64,000 nucleotides of DNA from Nageia nagi (GCA_050084985.1 JBITNC010000001.1:79732001-79796000), one strand, 5' to 3'; positions 1-13,430 are shown, numbered from the stretch's first letter. Numbers and translations are program-made. Notes: generated from the sequence alone by a model not told the origin.

Positions 1-1099
1 GAAAAAGTAGTAAAGCAACAAAAATTATGGTATTATAAAAGGTACAAGGAGAATATACCTCTAGATTACATGACTCTCACTCTATGAAATATAAATTTAA
101 GATTTCTCACAAATGGGTCTGCACCTATGTTAAATGTTCACACCATTTTTCCTTTTGGATATTAGCGCAAATGCTCATATTAGTGTTGGTGTTAACCTTA
201 GCATGGACATTGAGCCTCAACTAAAATAGTGGTTCTAGTTCCTCCAATTATCTCCATGCTAGATATAGAACCAAGATTTCAATAAGAGCTTATCAGTCTA
301 ATCCACAACATTAACGAGAATATTATTGAACCTACCACATTACAAGATTTTCTTCATCAAGAAGCTCAAGTTGATAATCTAATCCTAATAAATAATAGTA
401 AAGGTATAGTTACATAATATGAGCATAATGAATAGGTTTAAGAATTTTATGAGGATACAAACATATTCACATAAGATGTGTGATCAAGAAGACCTTACAA
501 AGTATGAAGAGATCAACAAAATTATCAAAGAGCTTGATATGCCATATCCATATTGGTTAAAATAAAGAAAACCCAATAAAACCTAGATTATTTTATTTAG
601 CATATGAGCTTAAAATTACAAACTTGGTTGATTCAAAAAGTTCAAATTGATTACAAAAATAAATTAGGATTATTTGAACCTAAGAATAAGTAATCAATCC
701 AATATCCTATCATAAATGAATGAAGATATCATGAGAAAGAAGTTGATAGACTACTTTCCCAAGCCATGTAACCCATTATCATATTGAATCAAGAAGAAAA
801 TGACATAAAATGTGTAGAAGTACTAAAGTGTAACATGGAGCACATGATATTGATGCCTCATACTAACAAAGAAAGGTTAGTTTCAACAAATTTACACAAT
901 ATCATCCGTGACAAAAATGATAAACATGGAGCTTTTGAAATATTCAATCATAGATAGAAATTATTGATATCTAAATAAGTATAAAATTCAAATAGCCATT
1001 GGATAATGCAAGGGAAAATATTTAGGCAATTATACCAATTCCAACTTTAGAAACAACATTGAAAATGATAACTATAGAAGACATAAAGAGAGTCAATAA
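1..1099. other. AT-rich stretch, no gene recognised
   Basis: No open frame of useful length and no repeat structure is visible on either strand. It lies directly upstream of a plus-strand gag remnant and may be its decayed 5' part, but nothing in it proves this. Confidence 0.3.
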
Positions 1100-1199
1100 T
1101 CTACAGTAAAGAATTTTGAAAATATTAAAATATGAAGGCCTAGATTATTAGTAAAATGAAGATAATAATCCCTTGTTAATGATAATTATATCCACTATA

Positions 1200-2160
1200 T
1201 TGTATTCTAACAAAGCTTTAAATTTTGATGGTACAACTGATCCATGTATTCATTTATGTATTTTCTTTAATGAAGTCTCCTTAATCACTATGGATGATGA
1301 CATGCATGCAAATTTATTCCCTTTTATTTAAAAATACATGCTACATAATGGTTTAAAAACTTACCACATACTAGCATTGATAGCTTTTAACATTTAAAGA
1401 CTATATTTTGTGATCATTATCAGATTTGCATTGCAAAAAGGATAACATTAATGAAGATAAAGTAAAGAGAAAGATAATCCATTGATTCATTTATTATATA
1501 TTTAGATAAAAAGGCCAATCAAGTTCATGAAGATGATAATATAAAAATCATAGCCTTTAACAAGGCTCTTCAATAAAAGTATAAGGAAGAGTGTTTTGAT
1601 TATCATAAGTTACCTCTTGATGAGTTCCCTCAAGCATTACTAGAAAAAGAGAGTTTTCATATCAAATATGGAAAATGGAAACCAAAATAAAAATATAAAA
1701 GGGACAAGTCACCTTCACAACCTCAACATTGATACAAAAAATAACAACCAAAAGAGTCACCAATAGTAGCTAAAGTGGAATCAATACACCAACATACAGT
1801 AGCAACAAATGAACTTGGAAAGGTTGAAAAAGTATATAAATCAATTACATAGAGTTTCAAAAATTTCTTAGACAAAAATTCACACCTATACATGATGATA
1901 TTGATGAATTCACAAAGGCCTTGATCAAGAGAAAAGTTTTTGTAAAACTACTTAAATCTACTACTCAGCCATCCTTTACAATGGGTGTGCCAAGTGAGTG
2001 TAAATTAGATCATTTCTATAAGTATCATCAATAGTGAGGACATGCAAAAAAATATTATGTATCATTACTCAATAAAATTTAGGACCAAATTGATCAAAAG
2101 AAGGTGTTTTTTCTAGAACCTAAAGAGATTAAACCAAATGATCAACCAAAATAATTACAA
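1200..2160 (+). pseudogene. Ty3/gypsy gag remnant (Tat/Ogre-like)
   Basis: Frame-shifted translation gives the order expected of a retrotransposon gag (capsid/nucleocapsid). A block near 1225 reads FDGTTDPCIHL, matching the conserved 'FDG..DP..HL..F' start of the Retrotrans_gag domain, followed by LFPF. Near 1500-1680 comes a region resembling the gag C-terminal half. Near 2005-2095 is a decayed zinc-knuckle-like block with the spacing of Tat-type gag (F-Y-K-Y-H, GHAKKYY, then LLNKI.DQID). Stops interrupt every few dozen codons. A purine tract TTTGGGGGAGATTA at 2716-2729 could be a polypurine tract, but no LTR was recognised. Family level is fairly sure; lineage is inferred. Confidence 0.5.
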
Positions 2161-3074
2161 GGACCTTATCATGAGAAGAAGAAGAACATGGGTATCTTTA
2201 ACAATACATTCCCTAATTTCATCAAAGCCATATCACCAAATACAAACATCAATTTCATTGGTAACATTACCTTGATACAACAAAAAAGGTGCACATTATT
2301 ATTCTTACTCTTTTCATTTATAGTACTATTATATATGCAAAAGCATATGTATCTTTGTTTTATTTTTGTGATCAAACATCCCTTAGAACCTTTCATTCAT
2401 GCTATGATGTAATATCTCTATATGTTACCTCACCCATAATGGGGGTATCTATAAGTCATCAACTAATGATCTTGTATCCCTTTTGTAACCCAAAGCTAAT
2501 GTTGACACTAACATGTATGCTTATCCTCCTTCACACTCTCCAAAAATCATTAGTGCATTGAGTTCACCCCAACACCCTAGTGGTAACCTTTAATACCTTG
2601 AAAAGTTTCTTCATCCTTTATCAAGAAAAACTATGTCATGTACTTGTTGATAAATTTTCACCTCATGGAAACTTGATCTTTTTTTTATTTGTTGTGCTTT
2701 GTTTTTATCCAAACCTTTGGGGGAGATTAGATTAGTGATAAAGAGGCCATACCTAGATTCATTTCTCATATATTAGGATAGAACCCATGCTAGGTTCCTC
2801 ATAGTCATTTTAGCATAGTTTATATTCTTTCATTATGTCCTATTCATTTCATTGTTCTAAATATTATGCCACTTTAGGATCTCACCATGAATTTGTCTTT
2901 ACCATATGGGTTTATTTTTACTTTATATTTCATAATCATATAACCCTAATAAGATCTTGGCTTCTTATGGTCACATTATAAAATTCTGATCCAATTTATA
3001 ACTATGACTAGTTAAAATAAAACTAGAACCCATTAACCCTTAAAAAGACCAGTGCTCGCATTGGGCTCTATTTC
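2161..3074 (+). other. Possible 3' part of the gag-bearing element
   Basis: Short open frames of 70-90 codons occur but match nothing I recognise. The purine tract at 2716-2729 is the only structured signal. If it is a polypurine tract, the element between gag and tract is only about 0.6 kb and has lost its whole pol. Confidence 0.2.
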
Positions 3075-3099
3075 TATATATAATATATATATATATATA
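3075..3099. repeat. (TA)n microsatellite
   Basis: Twenty-five bases of nearly pure alternating TA with one interruption. Confidence 0.9.
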
Positions 3100-3138
3100 A
3101 GTCCCTTACAACAATCACTGGTTCATGCTATCTTTTCC

Positions 3139-4710
3139 TCATACATAATAATACATCATTAAAATTTTAACATGCATTACTTTCAAATTGAAAATAATAC
3201 AATAACTTAAAAATAAAATCACATATCCATTCATTACATATTTAGCATAAATAAAATTATATCTCAAATATATTAATAGAAAAAGTGATAAAATATCTTT
3301 ATAACCATCAACCAACTCAATACATAAATTCCCTATTCTAACATTGCTTGTAGTACTGTAGTGGCTCCTAACACTTCTAGTACTTTTTGATTTAGAGGTT
3401 GTACTACTCAAACTAGGCCTCTTTATCCCAATTTGCTCCTCCAATTCCATAAGCTAAGTTAGTAGGTATGCCTTATCATTTGTAAGGTCTTCAATCTTCT
3501 TGTTGTGCTCTAACACATGACCCATAATCCATAGGAAGTATTTTTTATTTGAGGCTTTGTGCATCTTTCACAATGTATTCACAACTTGCTCCAACACTAC
3601 TAGCCTAACCTCTATTCCATCCAACCCACCATCCTTTGTGGTCATTTCCTCCTTCAAGTTTTCTAGCTCTTACTCTGCATGCTATCTTGCAACCTTCTCT
3701 AAGTCTAGATCCAACTTTGTTTTATCTACAAAATTAAATAATGAATACATGCTAGTTACCTATTATTTCTTGTAAGGATTAACTTACAAGTATAAGAGTA
3801 AAATACTTACTCAATTCATTCTCAATATTTTGTTGAGTCATTGTAATAGGAACACCAATTGGAATATCTCATCCACTTTGCTCTTCTTAATGGGGCACAT
3901 CCTCCATATGCACATATTTCTCCTCCTCCTCTTCCTCCTCACCTTCCTCTCCCATCTATACCATATGGGATGCTCAATCACTATTCTAAGAACTGAAAGA
4001 TATCTTGGTCAAATGATTATGATATGTTCATACATACAACATTATAACACAAATGAGTGTGCAACCGTCTTATCGCTCTTTTGTCCCATGATAAATTTAT
4101 GCAAGTCATGATACATTTGGGAAATGATATACAAATCCCATGCATACCTTACACCCTATGTCATTTGATACACCACATGTACTAAGCCAAGGGGGAACAT
4201 CTCATGATTTTTGTCTACATATATGATGCTATCAATACATGCAACCATGATCAATTGCACCCATATAAACCTTTTCATCTTGACTTTGAAGGAATAATGA
4301 AGGTAAGCACCCTTTTTACCCTCATGATATTCCTCTAGTCCTATCAACCACTTCATAGAACCTTTTCACTATGCATCGGCCATGCCCTACTCAAAATATA
4401 TGGGGCATCCTTTTACAAGAACCCATAAGATCCTATGAATATCCTCAGGGATAATGGTGATCTCTATGGTAGGCAAATGGAAGGTATTGATCCTCTTTGA
4501 CCACCTCTCCATGAGATATATGAGCAACTCCTTGTTCACATATACATATGGAGCATTTAATAGGTAGCCCCTACCAAAGTGTCATAGCACACATAGCTCA
4601 TCATCAATCATCCTATCATGTCAAACTATACACCACTTTCAATTCCTAAACATAGGCTTCAGCTCCATAAGAAACTGATGACACTGGATTCACAATAAGT
4701 AAAGTTATGT
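3139..4710 (-). pseudogene. PMD-like (plant mobile domain) pseudogene with coiled-coil tail
   Basis: The minus strand from about 4700 downwards encodes LMERWSKRINTFHLPTIEIT followed by IIPEDIHRILWVLVKGCPI. This fits the plant mobile domain signature (an RW..TnTFHLP.GEmT core, then a short helix starting 'leDv..lLgl.v.G.pv'). PMD proteins occur in plants as MAIL-type nuclear proteins and inside transposons. Further on (4356-4156) a 66-codon open stretch follows, and 3770-3380 gives a charged, heptad-like coiled coil (LEKVAR, ELENLKEEMTTKDGG, VLEHNKKIEDL), then a Ser/Thr/Lys-rich stretch. Several in-frame stops make it a pseudogene. A transposon-borne PMD copy is more likely than a host gene, given the surroundings. 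Confidence 0.45.
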
Positions 4711-6030
4711 ATTAGTATAGTTTGCAATTTCATTCAAATAATGCAAGAAAAAATTTATTTTATTTTTCTAAACATACATTAAATATCACATCAACTTAGA
4801 TAATATTTCCCTTTCCTGATAAACTATCTACCAAGCTAATGTCAATTCCCATTCTAGTATTCATGTTAGGTTCTCTACAACCAATTTTTCCAAAATTTAA
4901 GGGAAAATTGCCTTTACCCTTGCTATAGCCTAAAAACATACTTTGATGCCTACAATCTACCTTTATATACTCAAATTCATGGAAGCTCTAAACTTCTAAC
5001 CATATCCCTAGTTTAACATAACCATTTTTCCTATTCTTCACTCAACCTTACCAAATTAAGATAAAAACCACAACAAAAGGGTACTACACACTCACCATAT
5101 GGGAAAAAAAATGATTGTGTCAAATAAAACATGCCCAATGATTTTCTTGGTTTGTGATATTCATCATGCAATACCAAATAGATCATATTTTTTCCAAATT
5201 AAACAAAACCAACCTAAACTAATGATCCACACACATAAAAATACTTACTTCATGACTCAAATCTCTTAAAAATTTCTCTCCATAATAAATACACTCCTTA
5301 ACCTAGACCAAAGCTCAAATCTCAAATAGTGCATATGAAAATAAATAACTAATTTGGCCTATTTAAATAAAAGATAGGACACATTCTATGATATAACCAA
5401 TAAACACTGACAACCTTGCACCATCATACCTTTTAAATCATGATCTTTTCTCATATCTTATAAATTGATGTATTTAGCCCAAAATTTTGACATTTGATTC
5501 CTTAGGGATCCTAGCATATGTGTTCACATCCATGCTCATGCTGATGATTAGCATCCACCATACCTTTACTTTACATCTAGTACCTCACCTTGGACATCAT
5601 GGCACTTCCAACTAAATATGGTCTAAAAACTAAAATAGGACTAACATGTATTGGAGAATGAGGTTCTTTGCAAGAGAGTATGAACATCTAATTAAAGAAT
5701 GATGCATTCCCCACATGTTTGTACTTAGGTTAGATATGTTTGTTATAAGATTTTATGATTTATCAAATTCTATCAGGTATAAAAATATTACAATTAGATA
5801 CATCAAGCATATCACACACTGCAAATGCAACAACATCAGCATACAATACTCCTATGCTAGCATCAACATTGAAGCAAGCACAAATGCTAGGGTACAAAGA
5901 CATAAATTAGGATAATTTGACATAAATTAGCATAGTGGGTAAGATACAAGAAATATTTCTATACTTACCTATACTTTGAATTCAATCACTTTCATGATTG
6001 GGAAATAAACCAATCATCTCATAGTCACCT
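4711..6030. other. No gene recognised
   Basis: AT-rich sequence with only short, unrecognised open frames (for example 66 codons at 5715-5915, +). No terminal repeats or tandem structure were seen. Confidence 0.4.
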
Positions 6031-6717
6031 TTGTTGGTTGGGTATAAACTAACCATCACCTTTATATCACATATAAGAATGGGGTATACACTTCATGATG
6101 ATGACAACATATCATGTTTACATCTAGGAATAGGGCATGTACCTCATGATGATATATGGAATATCCTAACATGGTCCCACTTAGGTGCAACATTACATAC
6201 ATGTTTAATCACACTTTATCATAGTTCAATAATATTTTACCTTATTATCACATATTTCTTAGGTTGTGTTCTTATTTTTATATTAGGTACACCAGGACGG
6301 CTTCAACCTTCTTGCAAAGGGTCAAATGGTGATATCATGCTTGATATAAATATAAGTATCTTTAACCTAGGGAAAGCATGTCAATATTCCATTTTGATAG
6401 CTACTACCTTACACTTAGATGTTTCTAAATGTTGCCTATTGAGATTGGAATCTTGTTATCACTCAAGAAAATATCTATCATCCATCTTCATGATCATATG
6501 CTTGGTTTGGATTGTCAACACATATACTATTATCAATCCTTGTTGGCAAAACTCATTCTATCATAATGCTAGTGATCACACCAAAGTGCATGCTCAGGCT
6601 AAGCTTTTGGAACCTAACTCCTATGCTAATATCCTTTCCATATTATTCGTGGGGTTTGCACATCAAGGTCACCTTTCCTCAACATGTTTGTCTTGCATAC
6701 ACTTGACCTCAACATAG
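6031..6717 (+). CDS. Unrecognised 228-codon open reading frame
   Basis: This is the longest uninterrupted frame outside the chromovirus-like pol, in a stretch where stops are otherwise frequent. It starts at an ATG. The protein is hydrophobic in the middle (around residues 60-90, with a run resembling one membrane segment) and rich in Ser, His, Cys and Ile. No domain, motif or similarity to a transposon protein is evident, and no promoter or splice signal supports it. It may be a chance open frame. Treat it as hypothetical. Confidence 0.2.
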   Translation: MLVGYKLTITFISHIRMGYTLHDDDNISCLHLGIGHVPHDDIWNILTWSHLGATLHTCLITLYHSSIIFYLIITYFLGCVLIFILGTPGRLQPSCKGSNGDIMLDINISIFNLGKACQYSILIATTLHLDVSKCCLLRLESCYHSRKYLSSIFMIICLVWIVNTYTIINPCWQNSFYHNASDHTKVHAQAKLLEPNSYANILSILFVGFAHQGHLSSTCLSCIHLTST

Positions 6718-6854
6718 GAAAGGATACATAGGTATTTATTTGACACTTGGTTCCATCTCTTTAGTGTGTGTATTCATTTTATATATTAACATCAGCATAA
6801 TTCATAGTTCTATTACTAAGCTCTATTTCTTGTTATTCAATCTTATCTCTATAG

Positions 6855-7011
6855 GAAGATCCTCAACCTTCCCTCTATAATGAATATCCTCAATCTACCC
6901 TCTAAATGAAGATCCTCAATCTTCCCTCTGCAAGAATATCCTTAATCTACCCTTTACATGAAGATCCTTAATCTTCCCTCTGCAAGAAGATCCTTAATAT
7001 TTCTACTGCGA
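6855..7011. repeat. 26-bp minisatellite, about six copies
   Basis: Units begin at 6855, 6882, 6908, 6934, 6960 and 6986, so the period is 26-27 bp. The unit reads GAAGATCCTCAATCTTCCCT plus six to seven bases, and copies alternate loosely between GAAGAT...CTTCCC and GAATAT...CTACCC, hinting at a 52-bp dimer. GAAGAT and ATCTTC within one unit are inverted, so single strands could fold into short hairpins. Confidence 0.8.
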
Positions 7012-7471
7012 GTAGATTGAAACTATACATTTATCCTTGAAGGAAGATTAAGATAATTTTAATTAAGTCATAAAATGTTGATTTTTAGTGTCTATATTTT
7101 TCCTCTCTTTGGACTATTTCACAACGGAGAAGGGAGATAGTTCAAAAACTAATAGATACTTACTAAGATTACAATAAAACAAGGTTGATTATGCACAAGT
7201 ATCAAAGTAAATTTTAGTAGACTAGACAACTAAATTTGGATAAAATTTGGGATTCTTGATTTTTAATTTAGCTAGTACAATGTGTCATTGTTTCTATTAA
7301 TTAGCCAAAATTTTATATGATTTTCTAATTTCTTGGGCTTGATAACCAATGATTCTACAAGTATTTTTTGCTTTTTTAAATATATCATCTTAGATGTTAA
7401 ACATGTTGGTCCCATTTTTACCTTGAATTTATAAAAAATAAACCTTTAAAAATTAACCACTTATAGGTCAG

Positions 7472-7476
7472 TATAT

Positions 7477-7526
<50 letters not shown>
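7472..7526. repeat. (TA)n microsatellite
   Basis: Fifty-five bases of alternating TA with a single AA interruption near 7488. Confidence 0.92.
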
Positions 7527-7531
<5 letters not shown>

Positions 7532-8900
7532 GTGATACCCATATCATAGTATCATAGAGGAAGTTAGCAGTTTGCACTTATTTTGAGATCTATTAGGATA
7601 ATAATATTTATCATTAGTTGTGATTTTATTCTAGATCTACTATCAATTTGACACCATAAGGGTATATAATTGGTTTGACACCAATTGGTACTATAGTTGG
7701 TTCAACACCAATTTGGGCTTCTATCACTCCGATATTATTTTGGTTTAATGTTAGTTTGGTGCCATATTGGGTTGTTATTTTCCTAACACCATTTTCATGA
7801 TGATATATTATAAACCTAGTTGCACACCTTTTGGTGTTGATAAAGTTTCAAAATATTTGTTGTTGAATCAGTTACACATCTACATTGCTAGTTTTATAAA
7901 TATTGTTTATAGGTTTTTACAAAATTTTACAAATCAATATGAATAATTTCTAATGTTTATAACTAGGTTTTTATTAATTTTATCATAATTTCAAAATATA
8001 TTTTGAATAAATTCACCAAATTTTCATAAGGGGGATTTTCTAATTAAGGCTTAAAATTTACCATGGAAAGTATTTGAACTCATGAATTCATTGATTACTA
8101 GGGAAGAAATAAATTATTTATAACTTTTTACTTTGCAATTGATAAATTTTTAAGCATAATTGATAATCTTAAGTGGATATTGTCCATTTGATAACTACTA
8201 TTATCATGGGTAATTCGTGGCCTAAGCATATTTTGAAGTCTCTCAAGATGAAATAAAGCTTGATTATTTGACTAATTTGCTATCACCCCAATAGAGGAGA
8301 GATAATGATAATCTTTTGCAAATACTATTAAAAACATATCTTTCCAAGATCAAGGGTTATTAGACTAAACAAGACTTGAAGGCAAGCCAAATGTATTGCC
8401 CCTTAACATTGAGATGATGACCATAGATAATGATGATTATGACAACAATGTTTGACCAAACATAACATAGGTTTGAATGAGTTAATGTTTTACTTTGTAA
8501 ACAAAATAAAACATGATGAGTATGAAAAATAAGGTTTGAAAGAATGATATTTTACTCCATGGTAGGAAGATTTTGGCAAGTGGGTGTACTAGGCGAGCGA
8601 GTGAAAGCATTGCAAGCATGGAGATACTTATAGCAAGCAAGGAGGATAGGAAGATAGGATGCATGGTAAGAATAGTATGTGAATAGGAGTGTGAATTAAT
8701 TTTTGGAAATTCCATTAACCTGTGACCCTTGGGATTCCAAAATGAATGAGTATTTGAAATGGAAAAGCATAAACCTTGGAGAGAACTCTTCTCTCAAGAT
8801 GTGAAGATAGAAAATGGGCCCCCACTACAAGCTACAATTATGAATGATGGTAAATTGAAACTAAAAATCCCTTGAGTTGTAACATATCAAACCCTATAAG
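7527..8900. other. No gene recognised
   Basis: A short degenerate run around 7640-7790 repeats a motif like GGTTTGACACCAATT three or four times. The rest is AT-rich with no coding signal apart from an unrecognised 77-codon minus-strand frame at 8482-8715. Confidence 0.35.
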
Positions 8901-8929
8901 AGGAAAATTGATTCTTGTTGGGAAAGTTC

Positions 8930-9716
8930 AAGGTGCACAACCAAACATAATGATGTTCAAAGATGGGAAAAATACAAATGGAAGCTTAAAGGAAGTTTAG
9001 ATATTATAGCTTTACCAAATGATTACAAGCTCTTTGTCTTTAGTACTAAAGAGTATAGAAATGAAATACTAAGTATGACATGGTTCATTGGTAATAGGTG
9101 TATCTTTTTGGAGTGATGGCATCTTGGTTTTGATTGCCTATGGGCTCAACTAATGCAAGCACCCATATGGGTAACTCTGCCAAATCTCCCCTTTGATCTT
9201 TAGCATAAAAACATCCTCAAGGGAATTTTAAAGGTTCATAACAATGGATGATGTAACAAAATCTTGATCAAGGATGGTCTCAATACATTTATATGTTATG
9301 GTTGATTTTGGAGTTATGCTCCCCATGGCTATTAAGTTAGAAGATGAAATTGGAGATATCAAACAGGAACTATGGTGTGAAAGAAATAATTTTCTATGTT
9401 CATTATGTAACTAGGTTGGGCATATTATGAGAGTATGCCCAAAAAGAGTGCTAAGAAATAAAAAATAATGGAAACCAAAACCAGCACAAGAAGATCCTCG
9501 ATTGGAGGAAGTCACAGAATGTGAAGGCCCAAAGGATGAAGAGATCAACCAAGATGAAAAAAAAGATGAAACAAGTGATGAAGAAGAAGTAGAAGGGAAA
9601 GATGAGAATGAAGTGGAAAGCTCCCCGAACATCAATCCAATGGCCATAGGAGATATACAATATGAACATCAATCAAAGGAAAAATGGAATATGGTACATG
9701 GAAAGATGAAGGGATA
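8930..9716 (+). pseudogene. LINE ORF1 (DUF4283-like domain and zinc knuckle)
   Basis: From about 8970 the frame reads LPNDYKLFVFSTKEYRNEIL, then TWFIGNRCIFLE, WHLGFDCL and APIWVTLPNLPFDL. This is the recognisable order of the DUF4283 domain in plant L1 ORF1 proteins, which bind the element's RNA. At about 9400-9450 a knuckle reads CSLCN-stop-VGHIMRVCP (C-x2-C-x4-H-x4-C). The tail at 9502-9716 is strongly acidic (Glu/Asp/Lys-rich, 71 codons open). Stops occur in the domain and in the knuckle. Confidence 0.7.
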
Positions 9717-9837
9717 GAAAAGGGGGTCTACCTCATCTAAAATAATGGTAAAAGAAACCTAATTTGATAGATAGATAATGACAAGAAGCATATCCAAAGG
9801 AAGATCTTTGTTGGAAGAACCCTACAAAAGAGGTGCC

Positions 9838-12800
9838 CAATGTTAGTTCTCTCTTGGAATGTGAGGAGGTTAAGTGACCCTCAAAAAGTAGGCTTCTACA
9901 AGAAATTTACAAGAAGTAGAAGCCTGATATGGTCTTCCTACAAGAAAAAAAAACTTAAAGAAGGAAAAACTAAAATAGTAAAATGAAGAATCTAGATGCA
10001 AGTTGAAATGGAATACACCCTAGCTTGAGGAAATTTAGGGGGAATTATGTCACTATAGAACCTACATATCTTTGAAGGGGAAACAATGGAGATAAAGACT
10101 AACTTCATTTGGGTTACTCTGACTCATAAGGTAACCAAGAAGTAACTAAATGCCATCAATATCTATGCACCTAATAAGTTGTTAGAAAGGAGAAGGCTAT
10201 GGAGGAATATATAAGAGATCATTAAGAATAAAGAGGAGGAAAACTAGATCCTAAAAGGAGAATTCAAGTCTCCACTATACTCAAAGGAAAAATCTAGGGG
10301 AAAACTAGAGGAGACCTAGCTGTTGGGAATGGAAGATCTTAGGACTTTCCTAAGTAATATAGGTATGGAAGATTTAAGGATCCATGGTACTAAGTATACT
10401 TGGACAAATAAAAAAATAGGAGGAAGGTCAATTATGTGTAAATAGGATAGAATCATAGTATCAAAAGGATGGATTAATGATTTTATGGAATACCAACTAT
10501 GGGAACTACCATGAGTAGGATTGGATCATAATGCATTTCTACTAGATATTAAAGAAAGGGATGTCAAAAACCATCCATTCTAATTTGAAATTATGTGGTT
10601 GATTCACCTAGAGTTGGATGAAAGAATAAAATAATGGTGGGGCATGCCAATCTATGGGACTAAAATGTATAAAGTCACAAAAATGTTATAGCATGTTAAA
10701 AAATAAATCAAAATATGGAATCGTGAGGTATTTGAGAGAGTGGAAGGGAGAAAGGAATACTTGAAAGCAAGAATTAAGAAAATTAAGAAAGAAATAGAGA
10801 CTAAGGGTATATTATAAGAACTTAAATAAGAAGAGAAGGAAGTGTTATGTGATCTTCATAATAACCTTACAACAAAAGGAACAAAATGGAGGAAGAAATC
10901 CAAAATAACATAGCTGAAGGAGGGTGATCGTAACACAAAGTTATTGAAGATGATAACCTTTAAACATAAAGAAAATAACCAAATAATTAAGATTAATAAC
11001 AATCAAGGTGAATTGATTCAATACATGAGAGAAATAAAAGAAACAAATGTCAAGTTCTTCCAACAACTCATGTAAATGGAGGAAAACCTAAATGATGATT
11101 GGATGGAGGAAATTTTAGGGAACATCCTAAAGTTGGTAATAGATGAGCAAAATATAAGGCTCATAACACCCTTTTTTGATGCAAAAATATAAAAACTCCA
11201 TCTTCTCAATGGCCCATAACAAATCACCAGGATTAGATGGATTCTTCACAAAAAAGTTTCAAATATTTTGGGGCATTGTGGGAATGAAAGTATCAAGAGC
11301 AGTAAGAAAAATACAATCCTCAAGATAATTGTTGAAATCATGAAATACCACATTTCTAGCCTTGATACCAAAATTAATGTATACAAAGGAGTTCAAAATA
11401 TTCCACCCAATTAGCCTATGTAATGTGGTTTACAAAATTCTGACCAAAACACTAGCAAATAGATTAAAGATAATACTACCCCACCTTATCTCCCCTGAAT
11501 AAGGAGGTTTTGTCTAAGGTAGATAGATTATAGATGGCATCAAAGAAATGCATCAAGTTCTACATTCAACACAAAATGAGGATATGAAAACTTTATTTCT
11601 AAATTTGGATATGCAAAAAGCATATGATATGGTCAATTGGACATTCCTAGATAAAGTACGTGAGAAATTTGGTTTTTCATAAACTTGGAGATTCTGGATA
11701 CATCAATGTATTTTCGGCCTCTTTCTTTGTACTAATTAATGGTGAAGCTATGAGCTTATTTAGATTAGAGAGAGGGCTGAAATAAGGCAATCCAATCTCC
11801 CCATACTTATTCATCATCATGGTAGAAGCCTTGGGGAGAAAAATTAGTGATTGGAAAGATATCAAAAAAATTACAAGGAGCAAGCTAGCAAGAGAAAATA
11901 TAGTCAGCACCCATAGCTAGATTGTAGATGATAAATTAATAGTAGGTGAATCCTTAGTTTTGGAAGCAAGGAATTATTTAAAAAAATTATAACTCTATGA
12001 GAGAGCCTCATAATAGAAAATAAATTACAACAAGAGTAAACTATTCTTTATCCACACCCTGTAAAGAGGCAAAGGAAAATTGTAGAGATATTTAACTATT
12101 AGATTGGGGGCCCTCCCAATAATTTATTTAGAAATGCCTCTATTTTTGGGACCATATGGAAATAACTTATGGTTACCTTTGATTGAGAGGTTCCATAAGA
12201 AACTAGCAAGATGGAATGGGGCAATCCTCTCAATAGTAGGAAAATGTCTATTGGTGAAAATAGTTCTTCAGAGTATGCATGAATACTATGCATCTGTATT
12301 TGAGATACCCATAGGCATATGTGATAAAATTGATAAGATATATAATAAATTCCTATGGAAAGGAATGAAGGAAAAGAAAATAATAACCCTAGTGAGATAG
12401 GCCAAAGTTTGTAAATAAAAGGTACAAGGAGGGCTAGGAATCCATAGTTTGCAATAATTTAACATAACACTATGAGGAAACTTGACATGGAAGGTAAGAA
12501 TAAGGAAGGAAAGAAATGGGTAAATATCTATTAGAATAATATCTAATGGATGGGTGTAACTTTCTCTATATAGAATTAAATAGATAAGGATAAACATTTT
12601 GGAAAGGAATATCTAAAACTAGATAGCTCTTGAAGAAAATGTGACCTGGAACATTGGTAATGGTTGAGATGTCCAATTATGGGAAGATAAATGGATGGGT
12701 GGAAAGCCCATTATTTAGATTACAAACCTTACCAAAATGGCTAGATGGAGGAGGAACAATGTGGGTTGGAAATCTCAATGTTACATGGAGAATAATAATG

Positions 12801-13430
12801 GATAGAGAAAATGAAGGATCCTTTGGCCCCAAGGATAGGAGCTAACTATGTTGACAAAGATTATCAACAACATGATGGTTGTAGTACTTCTACCTATTGA
12901 ATATGGGTCAAAAATTACAAGATGGAAACTAGATAAAGGTGGACTATACTCAATGAAATTAGGATATAATGCACTATTGGAGCATAATGCAAACATTTTC
13001 CAATGAAGAAAATCTAGATTAAGAGTGTTACCACAAAGGTAACCCATTTATTATGGATGGTATATAGGAAAATAATATCCACCATAGATAATTTGTGAAA
13101 GAGGTGAAAAATCCTTGTGAATAAATGCCACCTATGTTTCAAAGTGGAAGAAATAATAGACTATTTATGCCAACTATGCCCTTTCACTCAAGAAGTATGG
13201 AAAGGGATTCTAAGAGAGGTAAGGCTTGAATCTAGAATAGAAATTATCAATTCAATCTCCAAATGGCCTCCTAAATTCATTGGAAAAAAGAAAAAAGGAG
13301 GTGGACATGATACTCCCTCATATTCTCTTGGAAATTTGGAAAGAAAGAAATCGATGAATTTTCTAGGAGAAAATAATGTTAGTGGAGAGATTGGTAAGAA
13401 AGATAAGAAACATGGCTAAGGAAAATAGGA
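9838..13430 (+). pseudogene. LINE ORF2 (endonuclease-RT-zf-RVT)
   Basis: The endonuclease begins at 9838 with VLSWNVRRLSDPQK; later come NAINIYAP and a decayed GDFN box reading KGEFKSP, and the terminal SDH reads LDH, so the catalytic residues are damaged. RT motifs follow: KSPGLDGFFTKKFQ near 11,220, FHPISLCNVVYKILTKTLAN near 11,400, LNLDMQKAYDMVNW near 11,600, an 'ERGLK-stop-GNPISPYLF' block near 11,770, and IVDDKLIVGES (FADD box with Ala changed to Val) near 11,920. The open stretch 12,104-12,400 is the thumb/connection region. At 13,117-13,210 the zf-RVT reads CHLCFKVEE...CPFTQEVW. Many stops. Family assignment is firm. Confidence 0.78.

Noticed and set aside
2169-2561. Overlapping open frames on both strands (74-90 codons)
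   Set aside because: AT-rich, hydrophobic, no motif, and mutually overlapping; best explained as chance frames in a decayed element.
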